A DNA stretch of 64,000 nucleotides from Xiphydria camelus. Its lineage: Eukaryota; Arthropoda; Insecta; Hymenoptera; Xiphydriidae. Location: the NCBI GenBank assembly GCA_963678675.1, contig OY783194.1:30978278-31042277 (forward strand), in the 5' to 3' direction. This document shows, in pieces, positions 12,023 through 23,691 of this stretch. Every line of letters begins with the position of its first letter. Within the stretch, counting starts at the first letter, position 1. The translations under genes were made by a program, and so were the position numbers. The notes under the pieces are model-generated. The model was not told where the DNA came from and made no database searches. It worked only from the letters and a program-made list of their open reading frames with translations.

Positions 12023-12252
12023 CACGGGAAAGAATAAATCGTAGCGTTTACGAAGTTTGTGGTAGATTTCGGGACACGGCCAATTTATTGTTACGATAAC
12101 TGCAATCTTCGTACAAATTATAGTAAAACTACCAGAAGTTGCAAGCGTTGCTGTAATTTTTAATAAAATTGTAGTTATCCTGAGAATAGATTGGCCGTGT
12201 CCCGAAATTTACCACAAACTATAAATTTACCTACGATTTATTTTTGTCCGTA
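12023..12252. mobile_element. Family D copy 3
   Basis: It begins CACGGGAAAGAATAAATCG and shares GGCCAATTTATTGTTACGAT, the inverted half ending CCCGAAATTTACCACAAACT, and TACGATTTATTTTTGTCCG with the copies near 4.3 and 4.7 kb. Confidence 0.75.
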
Positions 12253-13100
12253 TTGCTGCGTAGGACGATATACCTATTTCAGTTTATCTCGGGTAATTCA
12301 TCTATTTTCTTCCTTCCCTACGAAGCAGAGACACGGTGCAGTCTCCCTGAATGCATAATTGGGAAAAGGGAAGTGGACCGCGTCCGAAACTTTTGCATAG
12401 GTTGTTGTGCGTTTAAAGTACGTCGTAACGTTCTTCTTGAGGAAAACGAGGTCGACCCGAGACTCGGTCCAGTTCGGATTCGTAGCCAGTCGCATGTGAA
12501 AGACGACTTCTTAAAAATCCCACTCGTTTCATGGAAAAATGCTCGTCGAGAACGTACCAGGAGGATTCGTTATCGTGATTATCGGTATTCCCTGCGGCAG
12601 GGATTGAATTTCTCGAGCGAATCGACGACTCCTCGCGGGGACGAGCAAAGTCGAGCAATTCTATTCCGCGGTGCCACAATCGGGAGTACCTACCTACCTA
12701 TCTTCGAAATGCTCTTCTCTGCATCACTAGGAGAAATAATTCAGGGTGTTTAGCGATCATGGAAATCGTGGAGGTCGTGGAAAAATCATGGAATTTTTTT
12801 GCGTATGCAATATCATGGAATTTTCAAAAAATATGAAAATGGAATTATGGAATAAATGATCAATTTAATAAGATTTATGTGATCTCGCTTTAATTATAAT
12901 GCTCGCGAACGAGATCAATAGCAGGAAATTGTGAGAATTACTCCCGGTATTATATTGAAACAGAAATTTATTTCTATTTGAGCAGACAATTCTGCGTAAA
13001 CACTTTAAAAGTCATAGGTTCGATCGTGGAAAAATACGAAAATCTCACCCGGAGATTATGGAAATATCACGGAAATTTATTATTCCTCATCGCTAGACAC
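12253..13100. other. Anonymous intergenic DNA
   Basis: An open frame of 169 codons (12244-12753 plus) overlaps open frames on the opposite strand and has no recognised domain. 12760-13090 is AT-rich, with short repeated ATCATGGAA/AAATCATGG words. No gene is supported. Confidence 0.35.
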
Positions 13101-13375
13101 CCTGTAGTTGTTAATGTCAAAAAATGTGTTTTGAATCAAAAACATATGATCTTACAAACCTTTAAGAATATAGATCCTTGGTTAAAAAATATACATTTTG
13201 AATTCAAGAGTAGACTTTCGCTACAACGACATATTTTTATCTGCACGAAAAAAACAATTACTCAAGCCTATCAAATAACTTCTCACACGAAGAAAACCAT
13301 GGCTTGATCCTAGAATTATCACATTTCTGATCGAAGAAAACATTTTTCCGACACGAGCAATCATTTATCTCAGTG
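13101..13375. mobile_element. Family B copy 3, diverged
   Basis: It shares the family interior (CAAAAACATATGATCTTA, AAGAATATAGATCC, ACCATGGCTTGATCC) and the right end CAATCATTTATCTCAGTG. The left terminus is degraded. Confidence 0.65.
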
Positions 13376-14423
13376 CGTGAAGAGAACAATAGCGAACATG
13401 TAGTTGTGAACAGGTACACCGTATACAGAGTGCTCCGGTTGAGATTCTCCGACATTCCAGTTCCAGGTAGTCGAAGCGAGAGAGGCAGCCCGCGCGGGGT
13501 TCCTCCATTCCCGAGGGGGGAAGGCTATCGCGAATTTTCTCGCGCTAGGGAAAACTTCTTAGCGCGAACCGCGTCTAGTCGTCGGAGGCGCGCGTATTGC
13601 GGCCGATATGCGCTTATACGGCCTGGTGGGAACACACGTGGGCACGCGGCGGAGATTTTTGTCCCGTCTCCACACCCTATTCTCGCCCGGGAGTCCGGGC
13701 TGTACGTACGCCCGACCGCCGGTCGCGTACCGGGTGACTCCTTTCGAGAGGGATCGCAGTCACGGTAGCCGCCGCGGGGAAAGGTCGATCCCTCGCGGGA
13801 TCTCGAAGGTCGTTCGGAGAGCATCTCCGATTTCCCACCTCGTATACGTACATCCGAACGCGCGCGGGGGGGCGATAAAATCTCTACACCTTCGATCGAT
13901 GCTCCCGAGAGATTTGATTCGAACTCGAGCTCCGCAACGGTGCCCGCGGGGCTCGTATCACGCGTGTGGCACGTGACGGGGGGACCGGAGTTTCCAGACG
14001 GTCGAGAATCGCGGGGCGCTCGGCGATCGTCGACCTCAAAGACGCGAAACGGAAGGATACGGCCGATACGCGCTCGTCGCTGCTGCGGGGTACCTATCGC
14101 GCGAGTCCATAGTGGGTCAGACACGAGTGCCGGAGCTCCGTTCGAGGATTGTAGGAAGCATCGTTGCTAAACCGATGGAATGCTTAGAAAGTGATCGCGC
14201 GCCGGAGCTACTTCTCCGCCGTGGACCCCCGAGCTCGGTTACGCGGGATCTCGTCGACGGAGAGCGTGCGTGCAGACGATACGGAGCCTTCGATCGACGC
14301 GGAGGATCGTCACATCTCGAGTAGATCTCCGTTGCTCTCGGCCGATGTGCGAAGCGCGTGCGTGCGTTCGAACGGAAAATGTAGGTAGGATGCGCGTGGG
14401 ATTCGAGTGAAATGTCCTTTGTA
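13376..14423. other. CpG-rich block upstream of the first PDZ gene
   Basis: This kilobase is dense in CG dinucleotides and open in several frames on both strands, including 13525-14124 minus, without recognisable domains. The first coding exon downstream begins after a splice acceptor, so that gene should have an upstream untranslated exon. This block is a reasonable place for its promoter, but no start site is visible. Confidence 0.35.
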
Positions 14424-14630
14424 CACGGAGAAAACGAATTAATTGATATCTCTTCCTTATAATCACGTGGAATAGTATGTGATTGCAGGGAAGAAATATC
14501 CAATTAGTTAATATGAGAAAAGATCAAATTGATGTAAATAAATAATTACTCGTGAATAATTGTAATGTAATGTATAAAAATTACTTGGCAAGTAATTTTT
14601 AATAGATCCAACTAATTCTTTTTCTCTATT
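14424..14630. mobile_element. Family A copy 2
   Basis: It starts CACGGAGAAAACGAATTAA and ends CCAACTAATTCTTTTTCTC. It contains the family words CACGTGGAATAGTATGTGAT and AAATTGATGTAAATAAATAA. It lies about 100 bp upstream of the first coding exon of the PDZ gene. Confidence 0.75.
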
Positions 14631-14729
14631 CACAAATATTTAAGGTCGAGTCGTGCCACGTAAAAACGTTTTTCTCCTTCACACCTCAATTCTACATGGA
14701 TATTTCTTTTTTCTCCAGAAAACGACAGA

Positions 14730-17700
14730 ATGCGCCTGTTCAAGAGACGCTGCTCGGACCCCAGTCCGCAGCTGGTATCAGCCAACCGGCTTCCTCAGGA
14801 CGGATCGCCCGACACCGCCGCCGATTCCGAGACCACCAAAGTGTCGCGACTCCACGACGGCTCGGCGACGAAGACTCCCTGCAACGAAAACTTTCGCCCG
14901 CCGGAAACGGATCGAGCAACACCGATACATTCGGCGACAGCTTCCGCCCGCAAAGGTGCGCCGATTTTCAACGCTTTCGCTCGCGGTTCGTCGCTGCTTC
15001 GCTATTTAGGAATTGTCTTCCTCCGATTTAGGAATCTCAACGTGGGGACGCAAAGTGGGCAAGCGATGGGACAAACTGAAGAGATCGGACAGCTCGGAGT
15101 TGCTGTCCGTTTCCGGACGGAGACGTCGTTGGAGTCCCAACCGGAAGAGCTGCGGCGACGTCACGGATGAGAAAAACGAGGTAACGTCGGTTTCGCGTCT
15201 CTTGATACTCGCGCGCGGAAAACCGAAAATAAATGTCTTGTCACCAAAAAGGTCTCGAAGGGCCCCTCATCGCCGGAGCTACCGAAGCCAAAGAGAATCT
15301 CCAGGGTGGAGTCTCTGAGGAACCTCTTCAGGACCACCGGCGAGAAATGCGGAAACTCGTCCGGCGCCGCCGACGCGTCACGCAAGAGCGTTACCATTCG
15401 CGAGGAGGAAACGAGCGACGACCTTTACACGATGGACAAGTCGCTGAGCGAGGGGATGCTGAAGAGCGTGCCCTGTCGCGACGCCGCTGGCAATTTCACC
15501 GGGCGCATCGCGCTCGAGTGCAAGAAGTTGGAACTGAGTCGCAGCATTCAGAATTTGGAAGAGCAGCAGCGCGCGCTGGACTATATCCTGCACAACCAGA
15601 GCATCCTGATGACCCGGGAGGGCGCGGAATTTGCCCGCGAAACTTTGGACTTCATCAGGCGCAGCGTCAGCCCGAAGCGTCGCGACAGTTTCTGTTCCGT
15701 GGAACTCGGTCGTTGCGGCTTGAACGACGTATCCACGCAAATGCGAAACAGTCGAGCCAGCGTCAAGAGGAACCTGTTCAGTGTGCGAAGGGGCGGCAGC
15801 GATTCCGACAGGTAAGCGCGTTGTCGTAGCACGATGGCAAAGTCCGAATGTGAACTGAATTTCTGGCTGCGTTCTTTCGTTTGGCAGCGTGAATTCCAAG
15901 AAGGAGCAGAATGAATGACGACTATTTGTTTTTGTGGTGGAAATATCTTTTTTTTTATCTTAATCTATATATTTTTATCCAATAGTTATGTAAGCTTCAT
16001 TTCAAAATAAGTCAAATTGAGGATATGACAGTCATGTACGCGAAGGCGGTCTTCTTGAAAAAAGTTTTCGCGGTGCCTCGAATATCTTCATTGGTATTCA
16101 TCTGAAACAAAGAACAAAAATGTTGCTCTTGACTAGATAAAAATAATTAATTCTCGACGTAACCGATTTGAATAATATTGATTTCTTGCATAACGGCGGT
16201 AATTTTAATATAGACGTGTGGTTTTGACTACATAAATCGTTCATTTGTAATGTATACGCAATAAGCTATGATGTATATTATACAAATCGTATGACAAGAA
16301 GTAGATAATTCTATCGAGAATGCCTGTAAAACATTTCAGCAAAATCGGTTCATTGGTTACTGAGATATACGGGGCACCGTTTTCACGAAGACCACTTTAC
16401 TCATATGACTGTCATATCCTCAATTTGACTTATTTTTAAATGAAGCTTACAGAACCGTTAGATAAAAGTATAAAGTTTGAGACGTGTATAATGATTTTTT
16501 CCTAAAAAAATTTTCTACGAAAAACAAATAGTCACAATTCATCCAGCTTTTATTTGTTCTAGGTGTACATCATCATCATCATAAAGTTATCAGCCCTAAG
16601 ACTGGTTTGATACCATTTTTCACCTTTCCCTATCCTCCGCTAATTTTTTCATTTCCCTGTATTTCGAGCAACCTACATCTTTAACGATTTGTGAGATGTA
16701 GTCTAACCGCGGTCTACCTACACCTCTCTTTGTTCCTGTTTCTGCTTCTAATATGCCCCTTAGCAGTCCCTCATGTCTTACTACATGGCCTATCATCTGG
16801 TCTCTTCTTTTCGTTATACTTTTCCAGAGTCGTCTGTTTTCCCCTACTTTTCTAAAGATCTCCTCATTTGTGATTTTGTCGGTCCATTTTACTTTTAGCA
16901 TTCTCCTGTAGCACCACATTTCGAAGCTTTCTAATTTTTTCTTTTCCGCGGTTCCTATCGTCCAAAATTCGCACCCATATAAAGCCGTACTCCAAGCGTA
17001 TGATTTGAGAAACCTTTTCCTACTCTCTAGGCTGATGTTTTTTGAGCATAGAAGCTTCTTTTTCTGGTTAAAAGCCTGTTTCCCCTGCGCTATTCTTTGC
17101 TTGATGTCCTTTACGCTCTTTCCATCTGTCGTTATTTGGCTGCCTAAGTAGCGAAACTGTTGTACCTCTTCTACGTTTTCTTCCCCTATATTTATTGTAC
17201 ATTTATTTTTGCGTTTCTTCCTTTTCTTTTTCTTTTTCGTTTTCTTTTGTACATAATCCCTTAAAATATGTGTATCATCTTCTGCTCCAGGATCGACGTA
17301 CGAAGGTCCTCCGCGACCACCGGGCTCGAGGACTTGATGAGGAATCTGCGATTGGGTTGCGACGAGAGCGGCTACGATTCGGACAGCACGAGAGCGGGAG
17401 CCGATTCGCCGGACAGCGGGCAGTCTGTATCAACGATGCTGAAGCCGCGCAGCTTCTCGATAACTTCCGACGACTACCACGACGTTGACTCGTCCCTGAC
17501 CTTGAGCACACTGGTGAAGGCAGACCCGCCGACTCCGGAAATCGAACAAACGGCGCCCGTCGACCACGATGAGACGGTAATCGCGTCAAACGAGGAGACT
17601 TCGAACGACTCCGCCGCGAGGACCGACGTTATTTCGCCGATATTCCACGACGACGATGCCGACACCGACAGCTGCGACGAAGACACCTTCACGGAGTTCG

Positions 17701-19157
17701 AAGACTCTCAGTTTAGCAGCTATTTTTCGCGGCCGCCCTCCGCGCTCGAGGACTCGCCGTCAGTTTCCAACGACTCGACGACGATGACTTACGTCAGCAC
17801 GGGTACCGACGATGTAAATTCGGCGCTCGAAATCGCCGTATCGAATGTCGAGATCCAGTGCACCACTCCTCCCCCGAAGAGGCCGCCGGCCAGGATCGAG
17901 GACCCGGCATCGTCGTCTCGGTGCGCCAAGTTGCGCTATCCGCGCGAAAACGCCAGGACGATCGTGGCGGCGAAGGGTCGCCAAGATTCAACTGCGAGCA
18001 TAGCGAATCTTTTGGAGAACGCCGCATCTCCCTGCAAGGACAGTCCACCTGCGAACAAGGTGTTCTCCCGAGTGAACGTGGATTTCATTCGTTATTACAG
18101 TCCGAAGAGAACGCACTCGAACATGGACGCGGACGCGTCCGAGGGTCTCACGATGAGCAGAAAGATGAAGAGAACCGTGTTCACGTCTCCCGTGCCGCCG
18201 CCCGTCCCGCCCAAGCCCCTAGTGCGACGGGAACTCAAAACGATGAAGTTGTTCGTCGAGCACCCGGGTAGTCTGGGCGTCTCCGTGGAAAAGCGCGAAG
18301 CTGTGAGGCCGTTTTACGTGGTTTCCAAGCTGGACGCCGACGGCGAAGCGGCAAAGTCCAAACAGATTCGCCTTGGAGACGAGGTCGTCAGAGTCAGCGG
18401 GCGGAGACTGAGAGGCATGTCGGTGGCGGAGGCGAGGACCGCGTTGCGAAACTGCGTCGGTTCCGTGGAGCTGCAAATCGCGAGAGAGCCCACCTTCGCT
18501 TTCGGCGGCGAATTCGGCGATACTTGGGGCGACATTCCCACGCGCACGAGAAGCGACTCCGAAGTATGGACGCTGCAGGATCCCAGCCGGAAGCGATCGA
18601 CGGCCCCTTCAACCCCTCCGATGGTCGGGGGAGCTCGAGATGTCGCGAGCTGCGAAGTAGTCGGCGCGCTGACCAAGGACGGCCAGAACGTGTCCGTAAA
18701 CGCCATGGATCTCTCGGAGGATAATAGCACGCGAACTTCGCACGTCGAGGACAGTTGCCACAAGATGACCGGCATGAAGAAGTTCCAAGTGGTGCGGAAG
18801 CGAAATTTAACTCCGGCACCCTACCAGCGCAGGGCGACGAGTCTCTCTATGGAGCTGCTGACGGTCACCCTGGAAAAAGGCGCGAGCAAAAAGTTGGGCT
18901 TCTCCATTGTCGGTGGCTCCGACAGCAACAAGGGCAGCATGGGCATTTTCGTCAAGAGCATTATAGCGGGTGGTGAAGCAGCCGAGGAAGGAACGCTGAG
19001 GGTCGGCGACGAAGTTCTGGCGATCAACGATGCTCTCATGGACGGGCTCACGCACGAGAAAGCTCTGCAGATGTTCAAGACTGCCAAACCTGGGAAGCTT
19101 ATTCTGCACATCGGTCGAAGGGGCCTGACACACAAACGGTTATACACCAGACGATAA
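14730..19157 (+). CDS. Tandem PDZ-domain scaffold-like protein (gene 1)
   Basis: Four exons join in frame: 14730-14955, 15032-15180, 15252-15811 and 17291-19157, giving 933 residues. All junctions are GT-AG and the codon phases (1, 0, 2) agree. The start is the first ATG after an acceptor at 14717-14718, so a 5' untranslated exon lies upstream. The N-terminus is basic (MRLFKRRCSD). Exon 2 encodes STWGRKVGKRWDKLKRSDSS. Exon 3 has a possible short helix with LEEQQRALDYILHNQ. ESGYDSD is near residue 337 and a PPPVPPKP SH3-ligand-like stretch near 610. PDZ1 is about residues 625-711 (carboxylate loop SLGVSV) and PDZ2 about 832-924 (KLGFSIVGG, then MGIFVK and RVGDEVLAIND). PDZ domains bind C-terminal peptides, and the PDZ2 wording resembles the pro-interleukin-16/PDZD2 group. 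An intracellular scaffold role is inferred, and the linker has no recognised domain. A paralogue starts at 54986. Confidence 0.87.
15912..16545. repeat. Foldback element inside intron 3 of gene 1
   Basis: The long arms (about 180 bp each) start GACTATTTGTTTTTGTGG and end with the inverse AAAAACAAATAGTC. Both arms contain AAGTCAAATTGAGGATATGA in opposite orientation. The interior has no open frame of note. It lies directly after an alternative reading that stops at 15916-15918. Confidence 0.75.
16564..17230 (-). mobile_element. 5'-truncated LINE (3' end of the reverse-transcriptase ORF)
   Basis: On the minus strand one frame is open from about 17230 to the stop at 16617-16619, roughly 205 codons. 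It reads through FRYLGSQITTDGKS, ALYGCEFWT, FEMWCYRRMLK, RRDQMIGHVVRH and GRPRLDY. These are hallmarks of the C-terminal part of non-LTR retrotransposon reverse-transcriptase polyproteins. The 3' tail ends in a TGATGATGATGA run, seen as CATCATCATC at 16568-16580. The catalytic part and 5' end are missing. The insertion is antisense to gene 1, in its intron 3. The frame has no internal stops, so the insertion is probably young. Confidence 0.85.
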
Positions 19158-20931
19158 GCACGGTTAAACGATAATCCTCGGTTAGTCCGCTTGGCTTGCA
19201 TTAACAATTTATAAGCTTGGCAGTGCCAGGAGTTCCGTGATCCTACGAAAGCTTTGGCGTGAGGTGCCGAGAGAGCAATACAGTTGAAGCTAGCGACCTA
19301 TACACTGTGAAAAAAAAATGTATTAAATTTAATACAATTTTATATAAAGCTTTTATCCAATACGTGATTATGAAAGTTAATATACTCCGTTATGAAATTT
19401 ATAAGGGCAATTTCATAAGCAAATATATTAATTTTCATAATCACGTATTGGAAAAAAGCTTTATGTAAAAGTATATTAAAGTTACATTTTTTTTTAATAG
19501 TATAGGTACAGCCTGTCATGTACCTGCCGCTTTATTGCGAATAATACGGTGGTGGATATATGACGGATTGTATTATATGTACTGGTTGGCTATAACTTCG
19601 ACTGGTAGCTTAAGCATCATTCATATGTACATATAGACCGGCCTCCTCTGTACTACTTCGTCGCGAGTTTGTTGAATTTATAAAAGAGTAACGTTGAATT
19701 TGTTTCTTACAGGTACATAGTCCAATCGAAGTCGTATGATTGCCTTGATAAGCTGACGGACAGCGGAGAAGAATGAGAGAAGGTGGATCGAGACGTTATT
19801 GACGAAAAACATCAACGAGGACGAGTGGAGAAGTTTCGATTGTTTTGCGTCGAAGTGAAAAAGAATAGAGAGCCTCGTTGATCGCGTTTGGATGAATAAA
19901 TCGTATACGTGAACATGTTTGTATCGATAGAAATGGCAACTAAAAGCGATAAGTAGGTGTACATAAGTCCTAATAACAGATTTGAATTAAAATTGTGATA
20001 TTCGATTAATATTTTCTTTTCTTTTACGTTGAACGACTCTCGTAACATTTTTGTTTCATTTCATTTAGTATTGACTACATTTACTTTGTACATTGTAACG
20101 ACGCATCGATCGATCTTCGCGATGACTGAAAAATTTTGTCGTCTGTATTCGTTGAATCACCGCACGCCTTGGAAATTTCCGATGTTCCTTTAATTATTTT
20201 TTCATTCGTTCGTACATTTCATCGGCATATTCGTCGCGAGGTATGAACGATTCAAGAAATAAAAGGGCAGCGCACCGCTGTTGAGGTATGCATGATTCGA
20301 TCGAAGGGCGATCGTATATTTTCAGTTTTCGGGCGATACCGAAATTATGTATTTAAAGATTTCTCAATAGTATTAAGCTAATCATAGAATAGCGGTAAGG
20401 TTGTACATTTGCGCGGTCATTTCCTGTTAGACGTAACGAGCTAATATTTCGGAAAAATGACCCATCTTCCATCGTAGCGTAGTTTACGTTTAACATGTTT
20501 TTGCGTTGAAACATTATTTTGTTTTAATCGGGCTACGCGTTACGTATTACTTTACGAAGATTCTAAAGTCAGCGAGCACATAACGATTACTCATCGTCCG
20601 AATTAATCGCGATAACGTTTACAGTAGTCAGTGCATTAACGCTATCGAGACTGACACTTACAACGTCTACCTGAAAAAAATGCTGTGATACGTATTGTAG
20701 TCACATTAGCTGATAACGTACAAATGGTGTTCGTGTGATTTTCACACTGCAGAATGTATAATAATAAACCCGAACTTCTTTATACATTTGTCATTATTAA
20801 TGTGGTTATCGATACCCGTGGCGCAACGCCTTCTCGTCACAATCTCTTTCGACGTAATTCCATTTCCAATTTCACCGACCGCGTCGTGTTCTCGAGGAAA
20901 GGTATACTTAGCGCAAGCCAAGGGTTTCGCC
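19158..20931. other. 3' flank of gene 1 and region between convergent genes
   Basis: This includes the probable 3' untranslated region of gene 1. Candidate AATAAA signals are at 19895 and 20258 on the plus strand. A family G element occupies 19303-19501. The remainder is AT-rich with no recognised gene. The 3' end of the minus-strand proline-rich gene faces this interval. Confidence 0.45.
19303..19501. mobile_element. MITE-like palindrome, family G copy 1
   Basis: It begins CACTGTGAAAAAAAATG after a TA. The arms carry ATAAAGCTTTTATCCAATAC and GTATTGGAAAAAAGCTTTAT, and the centre has inverted TATGAAATT/AATTTCATA words. A second copy lies at 26668. Confidence 0.75.
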
Positions 20932-22576
20932 TTATCCCGGCGGTGGTAGGTATCTTCTGCTCTGTGGTCGCGCTTGTCTTGGCGGCGGTAGATATTTTCT
21001 GCTTTGCGGTTGGGTCGGTGAGACTGGTTGAACTCTGGTTGCAGCTGGTTGATACGTTGGCTGAGGTTGGGGTGTAGGTGAAGGAGAAGTTGGAGGTATA
21101 TATGTTGGTGGCGGTGGTGGTGACGGTGATGGCGGCGGCGGCGGAGGAGGAGGCGGTGGTGGTGGAGGAGGAGGCGGTGGCGGTGGTGGAGGTGGAGGTG
21201 GAGGCGGTGGCGGTGGCGGAGGAGGAGGTGGTGGCGGTGGTGGAGGTGGTGGAGGTGGTGGCGGTGGTGGAGGAGGAGGTGGTGGCGGTGGTGGAGAGGG
21301 AGGAGCAGGAGGAGATGGCGCAGGGGTTGGACTCGGGTAGCTGTAACTAGGTGTAACAGGAGGCTGAGGAGGAGACGGTGCAGGGGTCGCAGTCGGGTAG
21401 CTATAACTGGGTATAGCGGGAGGCTGAGTAGGCTGAGGAGGTGCTGGATAATTATAAGTCGGCGCGGTGGGTCCCGTAGGACTTGGTGATGAAGTTGGAT
21501 AATTCTGCACCGAGATAGAAGGTGTTGGACTCGGAGAAGGACTGAATGTCGTCGGTGAAACCTTAAAGCCGGAAGAACTTGAAGAAAATGCGGATGACGA
21601 CGATGCCGAGCTGGAAGCGCTTGCAGTAGAGAAGGCACTGGGACTACTGTAAGCTGGGGTGGGGTTGGCAGAAGGGGTAGGTCTTGCTCGAACTGGTGGT
21701 AAATATGTCGGTGCTGGAGTTGATACTCTTGTAGGCGGCCCGGAAGGTGAAGTAGGTGGTATATATGACTGTGGGGGTGGAGATGGCGGTGATGGACGTG
21801 GAGGAGGGGGTGGCGGTGGCGGTGGCGGTGGTGGAGGAGGAGGAGGAGACGGTGGTGGTGGTGGTGGTGGTGGCGGTGGCGGTGGTGGTGGCGGTGGTGG
21901 TGGAGCAGGAGCCGGCGGTAAATATGTTGGTGGCGGTGGCGGCGGCGGAGGAGGAGGAGGAGGTGGTGGTGGTGGCGGCGGCGGCGGTGGTGGTGGTGGT
22001 GGTGGTGGTGGTGGTGGTGGTGGTGGTGGTGGTGGTGGTGGTGGAGGAGGTGGGGGTGGCGGAGGAGGTGGTGGAGGAGCTGGCGGTAAATATGTTTGTT
22101 GCGGTGGCGGTGGCGGTGGAGGAGGAGGAGGAGGAGGCGGTGGTGGCGGTGGTGGCGGTGGAGGCGGTGGAGGCGGTGGAGGGGGTGGTGGTGGTGGAGG
22201 AGGTGGCGGTGGTGGAGGGGGTGGTGGTGGTGGAGGTGGCGGTGGAGGTGGTGGTGGTGGTGGTGGTGGTGGAGGATAATTATAGTACGCGTTATTTACT
22301 GGCGGCGGTGACGGATATTCGGGTGGCCCGTACTCAGGTGATGTCGCAGGAAAACTGGCCTGCTGATTCGGCGAGGGTAGAGAAAATGATACTCTCGGCC
22401 TTTCGTAATGATATCCAGCCTGCCGGACTACGCGCGGGCGAAGTCCAGTGCAGTATCCGAACAGTATCAGTATGTTCAACTATAAAATAACTCCGGATAA
22501 AGTCGAGTCTATTTCATTTTAGAAACGTTTAAGGAATATAGCCGTATCGGCGACTTACCCATCGCAATGCCACCAT
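20932..22576 (-). CDS. Secreted proline-rich YLPP protein, cuticle-like
   Basis: There are two exons on the minus strand. The first is 22576-22559 (six codons, MVALRW) and the second is 22479-20932, joined in phase 0 across a 79-nt GT-AG intron, giving 521 residues. The joined N-terminus is a typical signal peptide, with a hydrophobic core LNILILFGYC and likely cleavage near residues 18-22. The mature part has very long uninterrupted proline runs broken by YLPP or YIPP units (TYLPPAP, SYIPPTS, TYLPPVR, TYIPPTS, KYLPPPR, RYLPPPG) and a central Ser/Ala/Thr-rich section. YLPP-type repeats are common in insect cuticular and extensin-like matrix proteins, so an extracellular structural role is inferred. 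Proline-run lengths rest on unstable GGT/GGC repeats and may vary or be misassembled. No enzymatic domain is present. Confidence 0.8.
21085..22276. repeat. Trinucleotide-type GGT/GGC/GGA low-complexity tracts within the proline-rich gene
   Basis: Two tracts, about 21085-21320 and 21790-22276, consist almost wholly of GGT, GGC and GGA on the plus strand (CCN proline codons on the minus). Pure GGT runs reach their longest near 21985-22045. They create long spurious glycine and valine frames on the plus strand. Confidence 0.9.
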
Positions 22577-22615
22577 AATAATTTCTCGTTTACTACCGGG
22601 CTAACATCGCGACGG

Positions 22616-22624
22616 CTTTTATAC
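22616..22624 (-). promoter_or_regulatory. TATA box of the proline-rich gene
   Basis: On the minus strand the sequence reads GTATAAAAG, about 40-48 bp before the ATG at 22576. This spacing would put transcription start about 15 bp before the ATG, giving a short 5' leader. No other TATA match sits in a comparable place. Confidence 0.55.
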
Positions 22625-22639
22625 AAAAGTTTCGCATTT

Positions 22640-23492
22640 CGAGTACCGCGTACCATCTCACCGTTAAACCGCATGCTTAATGACATTCCATTAATGCTTA
22701 TTATCAAGTTGCAGACGCGACTGGCGGTTGCCTAAGATCATTCGTAATTGCCTTGATTGCATCTTCCATAAAATTGCAGGATCGCTCCGTCAGATTTTCC
22801 GTCTTCGCGAGACCGTCCGACGGTTACGAGATACCGCGGTATGTGGTACAAAACGCCGTCAATTCACGGGATTTTTTCTGCGAGATAGCGCGCCACACGA
22901 AGCAGCGTTCGTTCGCATTCGCGTCGACACGACCGAGCGGATCACGTGTCGCGTCACGTTTTCGACGGACGAGCATGAGTAAGAAACGATACACCGCTCG
23001 TAATGAATCGAAAAAATAATCTACTTTAATGAAAAACATCGAGTACCGCGGTATTTCGTTTATCTCAACGAGATAGCCATCAGTTGTAGAGTTTGGCACG
23101 CGACGAAGCGGTCGTTGAGGAACGTCCGCCGCACCGATATACGATTCCCACCGTCTTTCCGGCTCATCTGTAATTGACGCGGGATACAGCGCCGGCCCGA
23201 TACTCGGGAAAGTGACGGAGCACTCACGGATCACTTCGTCCGAGAGGCACCTATCTCTCGGAATCTTTGCCCGGCAAGTCTAATTGGTTTAATTTACTTA
23301 ATGGCGGCAGCATTACCCGAGCTTTTCTCGGAACGTTGCCACGGCGCGGCTCGTTAAACGTCGTGTCCCCGCGCGCTTCGCGCGTATGCCTCTTGCCCGC
23401 TGTAACTGGAAAATACAGCGTCCACACACGGATGAAAACCGTCCGTCGGTCGTTGCCGCGGACAGCGCGGGACCGGCTGCGATACCGTATTA
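22640..23492. other. Anonymous region upstream of the proline-rich gene
   Basis: No gene or repeat is recognised. Overlapping frames on the two strands (22824-23234 minus, 22728-23019 plus) lack domains. Regulatory sites for the proline-rich gene may lie in the part nearest 22640. Confidence 0.35.
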
Positions 23493-23691
23493 CACAGAGA
23501 AAAAGAATTAGTTGGATCTACTGAAAATTACTTGCGGGGTCACAAGTAATTATTTCTTTATACCAATGAAATTATTTAATGCATCAATTAGATATCTCCT
23601 CTTTACAATTACGTTGAATACACTGAAAAAGAAAATGTACTTCATTCAACCATCGTTGAGGTTGAATACAGCGAACCTCACGGTGCAATAA

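Noticed and set aside
21659..22490. Long glycine-rich and valine-rich open frames on the plus strand
   Set aside because: They are reverse readings of the proline codons of the minus-strand gene. The minus-strand frame has a signal peptide, good splice sites, a TATA box and YLPP motifs.
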